Part shown: in pieces, positions 41,020 through 49,966 of the stretch
Position numbering within the stretch: the stretch's first letter is position 1
Layout of the letters: the number at the start of each line of letters is the position of its first letter
Source: Gluconobacter kondonii
GTDB lineage: Bacteria; Pseudomonadota; Alphaproteobacteria; Acetobacterales; Acetobacteraceae
Direction of reading: 5' to 3'
Assembly: GCF_002723995.1 (NCBI RefSeq)
Contig: NZ_BEWP01000005.1
Location: 186,001 to 250,000 of the forward strand
Length of the DNA stretch: 64,000 nt
The notes under the pieces: generated by a model
Databases searched by the model: none
What the model saw: only the letters and a program-made list of their open reading frames with translations
Told to the model about the DNA's origin: nothing
Program-made: the position numbers and the translations under genes

Positions 41020-41235
41020 TCTGTATTCTTCAACCAATATGATATTTATGGATTTTCCCCTGCCAGAACAGGTCTGCCAAAAGGCAGAAAAGCTGACCGG
41101 ATTTAAACCCGCTCAGCCGGAACATGTCCTGACAAGGATATGAAAAGTCGACTCGTCTGGAAGAACCCCAGCGTTCTGACGAGGATTTCCTAGCACTGCA
41201 CACGCATTCTGTCCATCAGGGCAATAAGCGTTTAT

Positions 41236-41808
41236 TTATATTTTCTTCTCATGCCAACGACCCGGCGACCACAGAATATCCGTTTCACCATGATTGTTGG
41301 CGTGACGCGCAAGAACAAAGAAGTAATCAGACAATCTGTTCAAAAAACGAAGTCCGTCTACTGGTACCTGCTCCAGTGCTGCGACACGCCTTTCGGCCCG
41401 GCGCGCAACGGTTCTGACAAGATGCGCCTGAGCCGCGACGAGACTGCCTCCCGGCAGAACGAAGCTTCTGAGTTCCTGCTGGTGGCGGCGCAGATCCTCC
41501 AGCCGGACTTCCAGCCATATTGTGGCCTCCGAAGGCAGGCTGGGGATACGTTCTGGGTCAAGCAGGCAAAGGTCCGCACCAAGATCGAACAGGCAGGACT
41601 GGATCTGACGGATCTCGTCTTCAAGCACAGCCATCCGGGAATCCTGCGCCATAGTGCAGCACAAAATTCCCAACTGGGCATTCAGTTCATCCACAGTCCC
41701 CATCGCCTCGATCCGGTTTGAAGACTTGGGGACGCGTGTGCCATCCCCAAGAGACGTCTGCCCCCTGTCTCCACCCCGTGTTACGATCTTATCGATGCGG
41801 ATCGTCAT
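41236..41808 (-). CDS. Cob(I)alamin adenosyltransferase, PduO type
   Basis: The enzyme moves adenosyl from ATP to cobalt(I) of corrinoids to form coenzyme B12. The 190-residue all-helical protein has the PduO signature TRGGDRGQTSLGDGTRVPKSSNRIEAMGTVDELNAQLG at the N-terminus, which binds ATP. RTVARRAERRV and the C-terminal FLNRLSDYFFVLARHAN carry the corrinoid contacts. No other cobalamin genes are nearby. The gene is followed upstream on the same strand by a DUF4142 lipoprotein gene (26 bases apart), perhaps in one transcript. Confidence 0.93.
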   Translation of the reverse strand: MTIRIDKIVTRGGDRGQTSLGDGTRVPKSSNRIEAMGTVDELNAQLGILCCTMAQDSRMAVLEDEIRQIQSCLFDLGADLCLLDPERIPSLPSEATIWLEVRLEDLRRHQQELRSFVLPGGSLVAAQAHLVRTVARRAERRVAALEQVPVDGLRFLNRLSDYFFVLARHANNHGETDILWSPGRWHEKKI

Positions 41809-41834
41809 GACCTGTCCAATTCTCCGCGCTGGTC

Positions 41835-42425
41835 TCAGTGGCTTCTTTTATGCTTTGCGCGATGACCAATGCTGCGATCGCCCATCAGATCACGGGCGCG
41901 GGATGTATGATCCGTCAGCATCTTGTCCGTGTCCTTGGCAAGGGTCTTGATATCCGGCGTACCGCCCGAAGCCTGAGCCGTCGCAATGGCCTTGTTCAGA
42001 TCCGGTGTGCGGATGCTGACGATATCGCGCAGGAACATCCGGTCGAACGCAGCGCCGTAAAGATGGGAAAACGACTCGACATGCTCCTGATCGGCCGCGT
42101 CAATTTTGGCGGCGACCGTCAGATTGGCATCTGAGGCGATCTTGGCGACAGCTTTCTGATTGGTCGTGTAATCACCCTGAACCGTGGAGCCAAAAGCTTT
42201 AACCACGTCACTGTTGCTATGGGTCGCAGCCAGTGTCGCAATGGCGATCTGGGTCTGATCCATCTCATCCACCTGCTGGAGGAATGCCGCATCCGCCGTC
42301 GTCAGCTTGTAGGTCGAAGCAACGCTCGGCAGCGCGGGCGCGGGCGGCGCATCGGGAGCGTTACAGGCCGCAAGCCCGACCATAAGACCCGCGGACAGAC
42401 ACAGGCGGAGATACGAAACAGTCAT
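41835..42425 (-). CDS. DUF4142 lipoprotein
   Basis: The ATG at 42425 has AAAGGAAG just upstream and gives a lipoprotein signal ending in LAAC (Cys21). The mature part (YKLTTADAAFLQQVDEMDQTQIAIATLAATHSNSDVVKAFGSTVQGDYTTNQKAV) matches DUF4142, a four-helix-bundle family of periplasmic proteins that is abundant in alphaproteobacteria and has no assigned biochemical role. The C-terminus is basic (RAKHKRSH). The divergent DUF423 gene begins 115 bases upstream. Confidence 0.85.
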   Translation of the reverse strand: MTVSYLRLCLSAGLMVGLAACNAPDAPPAPALPSVASTYKLTTADAAFLQQVDEMDQTQIAIATLAATHSNSDVVKAFGSTVQGDYTTNQKAVAKIASDANLTVAAKIDAADQEHVESFSHLYGAAFDRMFLRDIVSIRTPDLNKAIATAQASGGTPDIKTLAKDTDKMLTDHTSRARDLMGDRSIGHRAKHKRSH

Positions 42426-42540
42426 CGAAGCTTCCTTTTTCAAACGCGCCTGCCCCGAAAAGACAGGCCGCGACAGACTGACAATGCACTCATGACAGTC
42501 TCTCATTCGCTGTTCAGACAACACATGATACATTCACGGC

Positions 42541-42975
42541 ATGTCCGCAAACCCCATCCAGCCCGGTACGCCAGTTCTGCTTCGAGGCAGTTTCGTTTTC
42601 GCGGCCCTGTCCGCAGCGTCCGGCGTCATGCTCGGCGCCCTGTCCGCCCATCTGCCGGACCGGCTGTTTGCCGTTCCGGGCGGCAGGGCCATGCTGCATT
42701 CCGCAGTGGAAATCCAGATGTGGCACGCCCTTGGGCTTGGTCTGCTTTCTCTGAACGCAGCGCGCCTGTCGCCGCGGCTGATCCGCATGGCGTGCCTGTG
42801 CATGGCGGTCGGCATGGTTCTGTTCTGCGTGCCCGTCACCCTGCTTGCGCTGTTTGACCTGAAGCTGGGTCCGGTCTCGATTGGCCGGATCGCGCCTTAT
42901 GGCGGGACGATGCTCATGATTGCGTGGTGCCTGGCAGCCGTTTCGGCCCTGAAAGTCAGGCCCGGTTTTTTCTGA
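42541..42975 (+). CDS. DUF423 small membrane protein (YgdD-like)
   Basis: This 144-residue protein has four hydrophobic segments and matches the DUF423/YgdD family. The marks are GVMLGALSAHLPDRL near residue 28, MLHSAVEIQMWHALGLGLLSL, and the C-terminal RIAPYGGTMLMIAWCLAAVSAL. Function is unknown. Its 3' end overlaps the convergent small membrane protein gene by 20 bases. Confidence 0.85.
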   Translation: MSANPIQPGTPVLLRGSFVFAALSAASGVMLGALSAHLPDRLFAVPGGRAMLHSAVEIQMWHALGLGLLSLNAARLSPRLIRMACLCMAVGMVLFCVPVTLLALFDLKLGPVSIGRIAPYGGTMLMIAWCLAAVSALKVRPGFF

Positions 42976-43318
42976 ACTTCCGAAAAATCAAGAAGCCAAC
43001 GGACTGGACGGCAAGTGCCAGCATAAAACAGGCTACCATGATTCCGGTCAGGATCAGTTGCTCGCGTCCGACCCCTGAGTCGATATGAAACAGGCTGTAG
43101 AGTTCCTGCCAGACAGACGTTCCAGCGATATGCTGCGCCGCCTTGATGGCCGGTTGCCAGAAACGGAAGACCGATGCAAAGGCCAGCGTTAACGCCACGA
43201 GGATTACTGTCCGGATCAGGGTTTCCGTAACACTGACTTCACGCGGAGACGCGACTTGCGGGCTGGGTGCTGCTTTTTTCAAACGCATGACCTTTCCTGA
43301 AAATTGGGCTTTAATCAT
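42956..43318 (-). CDS. Hypothetical small membrane protein
   Basis: I do not recognise the family. The 120-residue protein has a basic N-terminus and two hydrophobic segments (about 36-52 and 88-110: GIMVACFMLALAVQSVGFLIF), ending in a positively charged tail. Two ATGs are possible: 43318 (AGGAA upstream) and 43288 (AGGAAAGG upstream). It is convergent with the DUF423 gene, overlapping it by 20 bases, and divergent from the thioredoxin-like gene. Confidence 0.6.
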   Translation of the reverse strand: MIKAQFSGKVMRLKKAAPSPQVASPREVSVTETLIRTVILVALTLAFASVFRFWQPAIKAAQHIAGTSVWQELYSLFHIDSGVGREQLILTGIMVACFMLALAVQSVGFLIFRKFRKNRA

Positions 43319-43362
43319 CTGTTCCTGTCATTCTGCGTTATGGCATGCAGAGGACAACATCA

Positions 43363-43896
43363 ATGAAAGCCTTTTTCATGAACCGTTCCCTTCTTGCCGC
43401 CGGCCTTAGTCTGGCGCTGACTGCAACCCTTCCGGCACATGCCGCATCCACAACGCCAGCAGTCCCTGCCCCACAACTGACCGAAACGTCCGCGCCTCCC
43501 GTCGCCGAACCCTATCCCGATACGGCAGTGGCGCACGAGCAGGTAGAACAGGCCTTCGCGCTCGCGAAGAAAACGCATCGCAAGGTTCTGCTCGATTTCG
43601 GCGGCAACTGGTGCCCGGACTGCAAAATGCTCAGCGGCATTTTCGCGCTGCCTGATGCAGCACGCTGGCTGGACAGCCAGTTCGTGGTGGTGCCGGTCAA
43701 TGTCGGACGCATCAACACCAATCTCGATCTGGCAGAACGCTATGGCGTGACGATCAAGGCCGTCCCGACCGTCATTATCGTAACACCGGAAGGTCATGCC
43801 CTGAACGGCGACGGCTCCAAGGCGCTTGGCAACGCCCGCAGCATGTCACCGCAGGCTGTTCTTGACCTCATTTCCGATTGGAACAAACGCGGATAA
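43363..43896 (+). CDS. Periplasmic thioredoxin-family protein
   Basis: The 177-residue protein has a signal peptide cut near AHA-AS (about residue 27) and a thioredoxin fold. EQAFALAKKTHRKVLLDFGGNWCPDCKMLSG carries the active-site CPDC, then VVPVNVGRINTNLDLAERYGV and KAVPTVIIVTPEG with the cis-proline. Such proteins reduce or isomerise disulfides in the periplasm. A partner cannot be named. The start at 43363 follows AGAGGA; an ATG at 43345 is a weaker choice. The gene ends at a hairpin shared with the M3 peptidase. Confidence 0.85.
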   Translation: MKAFFMNRSLLAAGLSLALTATLPAHAASTTPAVPAPQLTETSAPPVAEPYPDTAVAHEQVEQAFALAKKTHRKVLLDFGGNWCPDCKMLSGIFALPDAARWLDSQFVVVPVNVGRINTNLDLAERYGVTIKAVPTVIIVTPEGHALNGDGSKALGNARSMSPQAVLDLISDWNKRG

Positions 43897-43904
43897 GTCC
43901 TTGA

Positions 43905-43925
43905 GGCTCCGGTTTTTCCGGAGCC
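43905..43925. terminator. Hairpin between convergent thioredoxin-like and peptidase genes
   Basis: GGCTCCGG / CCGGAGCC form an 8-bp stem with a five-T loop. It lies between two convergent stops. No strong T-tract follows on either side. Confidence 0.5.
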
Positions 43926-43936
43926 TTACACCATTT

Positions 43937-45625
43937 TCAGAGCGCGAGCACCTGTTCGGCTTCATGAACGACTTCAGCGAGCACATCTGCTTCAAACGGA
44001 GAAGTCAGTCCCGCTTCGGATACGAGTTGCGCGAATGGTTTCGACCCACCTTCGGCACAGAGCCTGCGATAGATTTCCAGCGTCCCTTCCCGGTCCAGAC
44101 GCGACCCCAACCAGAGTTGCAGCGCACAGCACTGTGCCAGCGCGTAGTCGATGTAATAAAACGGCAAGCGGTAAATATGGAGCTGCGCCTGCCAACGGCC
44201 ACCCTTGGCAGGATAGGCCAGATCGCCCCAGTCCCGCCAGGGCATGTAGAGTTTTTCAAGCCGCTCCCAGGTCTGATGCCGTTCTTCTGGCGTCATGTCA
44301 GGATGAGCATAGATCTCATGCTGGAAGTGATCCACACAGACGCCATAGGGAAAGAACGACAGCGCATCGATCAGATGCATGCGCCGATACCGTTCCGCCG
44401 CGCCATCCTCGACCAGGTCTCCAATCTGCGGCCAGCTCAGGAATTCAAGGCCCATGGAATGGATTTCCGCCGCTTCCATGGTCGGCCACAGCTGATCGAT
44501 CCATGGCAGCTCACGGCTTTTCCAGTTCTGGAACGCATGGCCGATTTCGTGGGTGAAAACGCCAATATCGTTATGGGTGCCGTTGAAATTGGCGAAAATA
44601 TAAGGCGTCCCGACCGTTGGAAAGGATGTGCAAAACCCGCCTCCCGCCTTGCCCTCTCGGTTTTTCAGATCGAGATACCCAAGATCGCGCATCTGGACAT
44701 AGAAGTCCGCCATTTCGCCTGAAGGATCGAGGTCGCGGAACATGGTCTCGGCACGCGCCACCAGCAGGTCATGATCGCCCGCAGGCTCGGGATTACCCTG
44801 AAGGTCAATCAGAGCCTCATCCCACGCCATCACCTTGTCCCAGCCCATTTTCAGACGACGACGCTCCATGAGCGCGCTGATCAGGGGCGTGACATAAGCC
44901 AGAACCTTCTCCCGAAAGGCTGCGACCTGCTCGGGACCATAATCTGTCCGACGCATCCGGCGATAACCGAGTTCGATATAGTTCTCAAAACCAAGGGTTT
45001 TCGCCATCCGGTCGCGCAGAGCAACCAGTTTGCCATAAAGAGCATCCAGTTCTGCGCCGTTCTGCTCAAAAAAATCCCAGCGCGCCTTCTCAGCCGCATG
45101 ACGGACATCCCGATCCATGCCCTGAAGATAAGGCACCAGCCCCGACAGGTTCAAGACTTTGCCATCGAAAGAGATTTTCGCAGCCGCCAGAAGCGCCGTG
45201 TATTCTCCTGAAAGACGGGCTTCCTCTTCCAGATCCGTACTGATGCGCGGATCGAACGTGGTCGTATCAGCTTCCCAGAGCCGCACCACATGCGACGTTA
45301 CAATGGCTTCAAGACCCGCGCGGTCGGGATCGGCCAGAAGGCGCTTCTTGACCGTCACCTCATGATCGGTTGCGACCGGAGATAACCGATCCGCATAATC
45401 CCGATCCGCTTTGGCGGTCTCATCCTGTGTATTGCGCGAAAATTGCAGATGAACATGCGATGCCCACGACTCATACTCGCGTCGGACATCATCAAACACC
45501 TTCAGGGCCTCGACCCGGTCCCCGGCATCCAGCAGAGACGCGATAGCCTCGTAGCGCGCTTTGAGCGACTGCTCGTCAGGCCGGGGGAAAGACAGTTCGG
45601 AAAAGGGAGGGAGTGTCTTCGTCAT
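43937..45625 (-). CDS. M3-family oligoendopeptidase (PepF-like)
   Basis: The 562-residue protein is a zinc metallopeptidase of family M3. The zinc site is FTHEIGHAFQNWKSREL, with HEIGH as the HExxH motif. The downstream helix EAAEIHSMGLEFLSWPQ gives the third ligand. YIDYALAQCCALQLW and the C-terminal YRRLCAEGGSKPFAQLVSEAGL resemble the M3 PepF/MA group. Such enzymes break down short cytoplasmic peptides. I chose ATG 45625 (MTKTLPPFSE); an ATG at 45661 would add 12 residues. Confidence 0.92.
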   Translation of the reverse strand: MTKTLPPFSELSFPRPDEQSLKARYEAIASLLDAGDRVEALKVFDDVRREYESWASHVHLQFSRNTQDETAKADRDYADRLSPVATDHEVTVKKRLLADPDRAGLEAIVTSHVVRLWEADTTTFDPRISTDLEEEARLSGEYTALLAAAKISFDGKVLNLSGLVPYLQGMDRDVRHAAEKARWDFFEQNGAELDALYGKLVALRDRMAKTLGFENYIELGYRRMRRTDYGPEQVAAFREKVLAYVTPLISALMERRRLKMGWDKVMAWDEALIDLQGNPEPAGDHDLLVARAETMFRDLDPSGEMADFYVQMRDLGYLDLKNREGKAGGGFCTSFPTVGTPYIFANFNGTHNDIGVFTHEIGHAFQNWKSRELPWIDQLWPTMEAAEIHSMGLEFLSWPQIGDLVEDGAAERYRRMHLIDALSFFPYGVCVDHFQHEIYAHPDMTPEERHQTWERLEKLYMPWRDWGDLAYPAKGGRWQAQLHIYRLPFYYIDYALAQCCALQLWLGSRLDREGTLEIYRRLCAEGGSKPFAQLVSEAGLTSPFEADVLAEVVHEAEQVLAL

Positions 45626-45679
45626 GATGCAAGTCTGACACTCCCCCGCTTCTGCGTCCATGCCCTGCCTTTGTTACCG

Positions 45680-46891
45680 TCAGACGGGGCGGATCTCGCC
45701 CACAAACTTTGCAATACGGCGGCAGGCTTCTGCAAGCTGTTCATCGGACGCTGCAAAAGACAGGCGAAGATACGGGCTATATCCGAACGCCGAACCCGGC
45801 ACAGTCGCGACATGCGCCTCTTCGAGAAGGGCTTCCGCAAACGCCACATCCGTCTCCAAAAGACGCCCCTGCCCGGATGTGCTGCCGATCAGCGCTTCAA
45901 TCCCCGGATAGGCATAAAACGCCCCTTCCGGCATCACGCAGGTCAGTCCGGGCACGTTCTGCAAGGCGCTGACGACCAGTGCTCGACGACGCTCATACGT
46001 CGCCAGCATGTGTGCAATTCCGTCGGAATCTCCATCAAGAGCGGCCACCGATCCGGCCTGTGCCAGCGTGCAAACGCCCGACGTGGAATTGCCCTGAACG
46101 GCAACCATGGCCTGAATTAGAGGCACAGGACCACAGGCAAACCCGACGCGCCATCCCGTCATGGCGTAGGCTTTCGCCATCCCGTTCACGATCAGAATCC
46201 GATCCGCAAGATCAGGTGCAACGTTCAGTAAGGAGAGGTGTTTGCGGCCGTCGAACGTCAGATGCTCATAGATCTCGTCGCTCATCACAAGAACATGCGG
46301 CGCCTTACGCAGCACGTCCGCGATGGCTTCAAGGTCCTGCCGTTCCAGAATGGCACCGGTCGGGTTGTTCGGAAAATTCAGAACCAACCATTTCGTACGC
46401 GGCGTAATGCCTTCGCGGATGGCCTCAGGATCAGGACGAAAGCCGTTCTCTTCCCGGCATCGAATTTCGACCGGAATCCCGCCCAGCATCCGAGTAATCA
46501 GCGGATAACTCACCCAGTACGGCGCAGGAATGATGACCTCGTCGCCAACTTCCAATGAGGCCATCAGCGCATTGAAAATGATCTGCTTGCCGCCATTCGC
46601 GACCATGATCCGATTAGGCGCAACGTCCAGTTCGTTATCACGCCTGAACTTGCGGATGATGGCATCGATCAGCGGTTTCTGTCCGGGGATCGGCGGATAG
46701 CCCGTATCCCCGGCTTTCGCGGCTGCATAAGCAGCTTTAATCGCCTCTGGAGGAGACGGAAAATCGGGCTGCCCCAAGGCGAGTGAAATGACATCCGCGC
46801 CCTGCGCCCTCAGTTCACGAGCGCGGGCCGCCATGGCGATCGTTGCAGGACGCGGCAGGTCCGCAAGGCGTGATGCGATGGTAAAACTCAT
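45680..46891 (-). CDS. Class I aminotransferase (aspartate aminotransferase-like), copy 1
   Basis: This 403-residue PLP enzyme belongs to the fold I family, subgroup I-gamma aspartate aminotransferases. It has LALGQPDFPSPPEAIKAAY, PNRIMVANGGKQIIFNALM, NFPNNPTGAIL, VMSDEIYEHLTFDG, the PLP-lysine segment NGMAKAYAMTGWRVGFACGP and RLSFAAS near the end. It shares the whole motif set with the gene just upstream, whose stop overlaps its start by 4 bases. Reactions probably use aspartate/2-oxoglutarate or related pairs. In the lysine segment, copy 2 has VSK where this one has MAK. Confidence 0.93.
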   Translation of the reverse strand: MSFTIASRLADLPRPATIAMAARARELRAQGADVISLALGQPDFPSPPEAIKAAYAAAKAGDTGYPPIPGQKPLIDAIIRKFRRDNELDVAPNRIMVANGGKQIIFNALMASLEVGDEVIIPAPYWVSYPLITRMLGGIPVEIRCREENGFRPDPEAIREGITPRTKWLVLNFPNNPTGAILERQDLEAIADVLRKAPHVLVMSDEIYEHLTFDGRKHLSLLNVAPDLADRILIVNGMAKAYAMTGWRVGFACGPVPLIQAMVAVQGNSTSGVCTLAQAGSVAALDGDSDGIAHMLATYERRRALVVSALQNVPGLTCVMPEGAFYAYPGIEALIGSTSGQGRLLETDVAFAEALLEEAHVATVPGSAFGYSPYLRLSFAASDEQLAEACRRIAKFVGEIRPV

Positions 46892-48087
46892 GAAAGACCC
46901 TGACAGAACTTCTGGATCCGTGTGCAGGCTTCGACCAGCAGATCCGTGCTGGTGGCATAGGAAATCCGAAAATATCCCGGGGTCAGGAACGCCGTTCCAT
47001 GCACGGCCGCCACGCCGGTTTCTTCCAGAAGAGCCGTTACGAAAGCCTCGTCACTCTCGATCAGGCGACCGCCCTTGCTGGTCTTTCCCAGAACGCCAGC
47101 AATGGACGGAAAGGCGTAGAATGCCCCTTCAGGGAGAGCGCAAGTCAGACCGGGTGCATCATTGAGCATGCCGATCACCAGATTGCGCCGCTCCTGATAG
47201 ACCGCCACCATTTCCGAAATGAAATCCTGCGGTCCGGATACGGCCTCCTGCGCTGCCGCCTGCGCGATGGAACAGGGATTGCTCGTGCTCTGTCCCTGCA
47301 GCTTGATCAACTGTTTTGTGAACTCTACTGGTGCGGCGGCAAATCCGATCCGCCAGCCTGTCATGGCATAGGCTTTGGACACACCATTCATCGTCACGGT
47401 CCGGGACCGCAGACGCGGCTCGACCTGCACGACGGTCTTGGCAACAGCCCCATCATACAGGAGCTTGGCGTACATATCGTCCGTCAGGATCCAGATATCC
47501 GGATAGTCCAGCAGAACATCCGTCAATTCCTTCAGGGCTGCCTCGTCATACGCCGCCCCTGTCGGATTGCAGGGCGAATTCAGGCAGAGCCATTTCGTGC
47601 GAGGCGTGATGGCCGCACGAAGCTGTTCTGCTGTCAGGCGAAAGCCATTTTCGGGGGCCGTCTGGATGATGACAGGCGTTCCATCCGCCAGCGTTACGAT
47701 GTCGGGATAAGACACCCATGCAGGAGCCGGGATGATGACCTCATCGCCTGCATTCAGGGTCGAGACCATGACATTATAGATAACCTGCTTGCCACCCGTG
47801 GAAACGCAGATTTCCTCAGCTTTGTAGTCCAGATCGAAATCAGCGTTCAGACGGGCCGCGACGGCCTTGCGCAGTTCGAGCGTGCCCGGAACGTCCGTGT
47901 ATTTTGTCTTGCCTGCCTCAATCGCCCGAATTGCCGCACGCTTGATGAAGTCGGGCGTATCAAAGTCCGGCTCACCCGCAGAAAGGCTGATGATATCACG
48001 GCCCTCTGCCTTCAGGGCACGGGCTTTCTGGGTCACGGCAATCGTCTGACTGGGAAGAATACGGTTCAGACGGTCGGCAATAAAGGA
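46888..48087 (-). CDS. Class I aminotransferase (aspartate aminotransferase-like), copy 2
   Basis: This protein is a paralogue of its downstream neighbour. It has LSAGEPDFDTPDFIKRAAIRAIEAGKTKYTDVPGTLELRKAV, NSPCNPTGAAYDEAAL, ILTDDMYAKLLYDG and the PLP-lysine segment NGVSKAYAMTGWRIGFAAAP. It fits the typical aspartate aminotransferase of alphaproteobacteria better than copy 1. The start at 48087 (MSFIADRLNRI) aligns with the start of copy 1; an ATG at 48108 adds seven residues. The two genes overlap by 4 bases, suggesting coupled translation. Confidence 0.93.
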   Translation of the reverse strand, partial: SFIADRLNRILPSQTIAVTQKARALKAEGRDIISLSAGEPDFDTPDFIKRAAIRAIEAGKTKYTDVPGTLELRKAVAARLNADFDLDYKAEEICVSTGGKQVIYNVMVSTLNAGDEVIIPAPAWVSYPDIVTLADGTPVIIQTAPENGFRLTAEQLRAAITPRTKWLCLNSPCNPTGAAYDEAALKELTDVLLDYPDIWILTDDMYAKLLYDGAVAKTVVQVEPRLRSRTVTMNGVSKAYAMTGWRIGFAAAPVEFTKQLIKLQGQSTSNPCSIAQAAAQEAVSGPQDFISEMVAVYQERRNLVIGMLNDAPGLTCALPEGAFYAFPSIAGVLGKTSKGGRLIESDEAFVTALLEETGVAAVHGTAFLTPGYFRISYATSTDLLVEACTRIQKFCQGLS

Positions 48088-48173
48088 CATGACAGGGTTC
48101 CGGATCATTTCGATGACGCGATCCTAGGCATGTTCCAACTGTTTTGACCACAGGCAGCCGAGCTGCGATCAAC

Positions 48174-48204
48174 AAAAAAGGCGCCTTCCCTAAGGAAGGC
48201 GCCT
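48174..48204 (-). terminator. Strong rho-independent terminator of the leucine operon
   Basis: On the reverse strand AGGCGCCTTCC pairs with GGAAGGCGCCT around a TTAG loop, followed by TTTTTT. It ends the leuCDB transcript and isolates the aminotransferase genes. Confidence 0.93.
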
Positions 48205-48233
48205 GATATGTGTCAGATAGGTCCCGTAAAAGG

Positions 48234-49343
48234 TCAGGCGAGCTTTTCCATCTCACGCAGGACGGCCTGTCCCATCATTTCGGTTCCGACTCGAGCCATG
48301 CCCGGGGACATGATGTCTCCGGTCCGCAGGCCCGAAGCCAGTACGTTCGACACAGCCGTTTCAATCAGATCCGCATCCTCGCCCCGATTGAGCGAATACC
48401 GCAGCAGCATGGCGAACGAGAGGATCTGGGCCAGTGGATTGGCGATCCCCTTGCCAGCAATATCCGGCGCACTGCCATGGATCGGCTCATACAGCGCATT
48501 GCGCTTGCCATCGGCGCGAGCCGGACCAAGCGTTGCAGACGGCAGCATTCCGAGCGAACCCGTCAGCATTGACGCCAGATCAGACAGGATATCCCCGAAC
48601 AGGTTCCCCGTTACAATGACATCAAACTGGTTCGGGTCACGCACAAGCTGCATCGCGCAGTTATCGGCCAGCATATGCGAAAGCTGGACGTCTGAATATT
48701 CGCGCTTGTGAATGTCGGTTACGACCTCCTTCCACAGAAGGCCGCTTTCCATGACATTGCACTTCTCGACCGAACACACGCGATTGTCGCGCTTGCGGGC
48801 CAGATCGAACGCCACGCGAGCCACACGCTCGATTTCGGACGTCGTGTAAACTTCCGTATTGATGCCACGACGGGAACCATCAGGCAGCGTTTCGATCCCG
48901 CGGGGTTCACCGAAATAGATGCCACCAACCGTCTCGCGAACGATCATCAGGTCAAGCCCGCGCACCACTTCAGGCTTCAGCGCGGAGGCGTCAATCAGGG
49001 CATCGAAAAGCTTGGCCGGACGCAGATTGGCGAACAGTTCAAGTTCTTTGCGGAGCTTGAGGATCGCCACTTCAGGGCGCTTGTCGAACCCGACATGGCT
49101 CCAGGCCGGATCCCCCACAGAGCCGAACAGCACCGCGTCAGACTGGCGGGCCAGTTCAATGACCTCATCGCGGATCGGCACGCCATGCGCGGCCAGAGAC
49201 GCGGCACCAACAAGTTCTTCCGTGATTTCAAGCTTCAGTCCGCGATGCGCACTCATCCAGTGCACGATCCGCGCAACTTCACGCATGACTTCCGGGCCGA
49301 TTCCGTCTCCGGCCAGAACCAGAAGCTTGTGTGCGTCGCTCAT
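48234..49343 (-). CDS. leuB: 3-isopropylmalate dehydrogenase
   Basis: LeuB oxidises 3-isopropylmalate with NAD+ in leucine synthesis. The 369-residue protein starts [16 protein letters not shown]. It has the substrate loop segment [34 protein letters not shown], and the C-terminal family signature [24 protein letters not shown] with metal-binding aspartates. [21 protein letters not shown] is also typical. The start at 49343 (MSDAHK) overlaps the leuD stop in ATGA. The operon ends here. Confidence 0.95.
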   Translation of the reverse strand: MSDAHKLLVLAGDGIGPEVMREVARIVHWMSAHRGLKLEITEELVGAASLAAHGVPIRDEVIELARQSDAVLFGSVGDPAWSHVGFDKRPEVAILKLRKELELFANLRPAKLFDALIDASALKPEVVRGLDLMIVRETVGGIYFGEPRGIETLPDGSRRGINTEVYTTSEIERVARVAFDLARKRDNRVCSVEKCNVMESGLLWKEVVTDIHKREYSDVQLSHMLADNCAMQLVRDPNQFDVIVTGNLFGDILSDLASMLTGSLGMLPSATLGPARADGKRNALYEPIHGSAPDIAGKGIANPLAQILSFAMLLRYSLNRGEDADLIETAVSNVLASGLRTGDIMSPGMARVGTEMMGQAVLREMEKLA

Positions 49344-49966
49344 TTCACAGTCCCTATGGTAATTGACGGCACCCATGCACGAACCGGGCGATGTTCAAAG
49401 CTGCTGATTTCAGCGTCATGAGCCATGGTCTGTCCGATATCGTCCAGCCCTTCCAGCAGCATGTGCCGACGGAACGGATCGACCTCGAACGCGATGGTCT
49501 CGCCATTCGGACGCACGATCACCTGACGCTCCAGATCCACTGTAAGACGCGAATTCGACCCCTGACGGGCATCGTCCATCAGTTCGTCGCAAATCTCGCG
49601 CGGTAGCGGGATCGGCAGGATACCGTTCTTGAAGCAGTTATTGAAAAAGATATCGGCAAAGCTGGGCGCGATCACACAACGGATCCCGAAATCCAGCAAC
49701 GCCCACGGGGCATGCTCGCGCGAAGATCCGCAGCCCAGATTGTCGTAGGTAATCAGGATTTCGGCGTGCCGGTATGGCTCCTGATTGAGCACGAAATCCG
49801 GCTTTTCATTGCCATCAGCGTCATAACGCTGCGCGGCGAAAGCATTTTTGCCAAGACCGGTCCGCTGGATGGTCTTGAGAAAGCGGGCCGGAATGATCTG
49901 GTCCGTGTCGATGTTCTCGGTCGGCATGGGCGCCGCAATGGCGGTCAGTTCCGTGAACTTGTCCAT
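49340..49966 (-). CDS. leuD: 3-isopropylmalate dehydratase small subunit
   Basis: LeuD is the swivelling domain that pairs with LeuC to isomerise 2- to 3-isopropylmalate. The 208-residue sequence has [22 protein letters not shown] at the start, [15 protein letters not shown] and the [21 protein letters not shown] signature. It overlaps leuC by one base (TGATG) and leuB by four. Confidence 0.95.
   Translation of the reverse strand: MDKFTELTAIAAPMPTENIDTDQIIPARFLKTIQRTGLGKNAFAAQRYDADGNEKPDFVLNQEPYRHAEILITYDNLGCGSSREHAPWALLDFGIRCVIAPSFADIFFNNCFKNGILPIPLPREICDELMDDARQGSNSRLTVDLERQVIVRPNGETIAFEVDPFRRHMLLEGLDDIGQTMAHDAEISSFEHRPVRAWVPSITIGTVK

Noticed and set aside
46999-48147. A 382-codon open frame on the + strand opposite the second aminotransferase
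   Set aside because: It is a shadow of the aminotransferase frame; there is no start signal and no family match.
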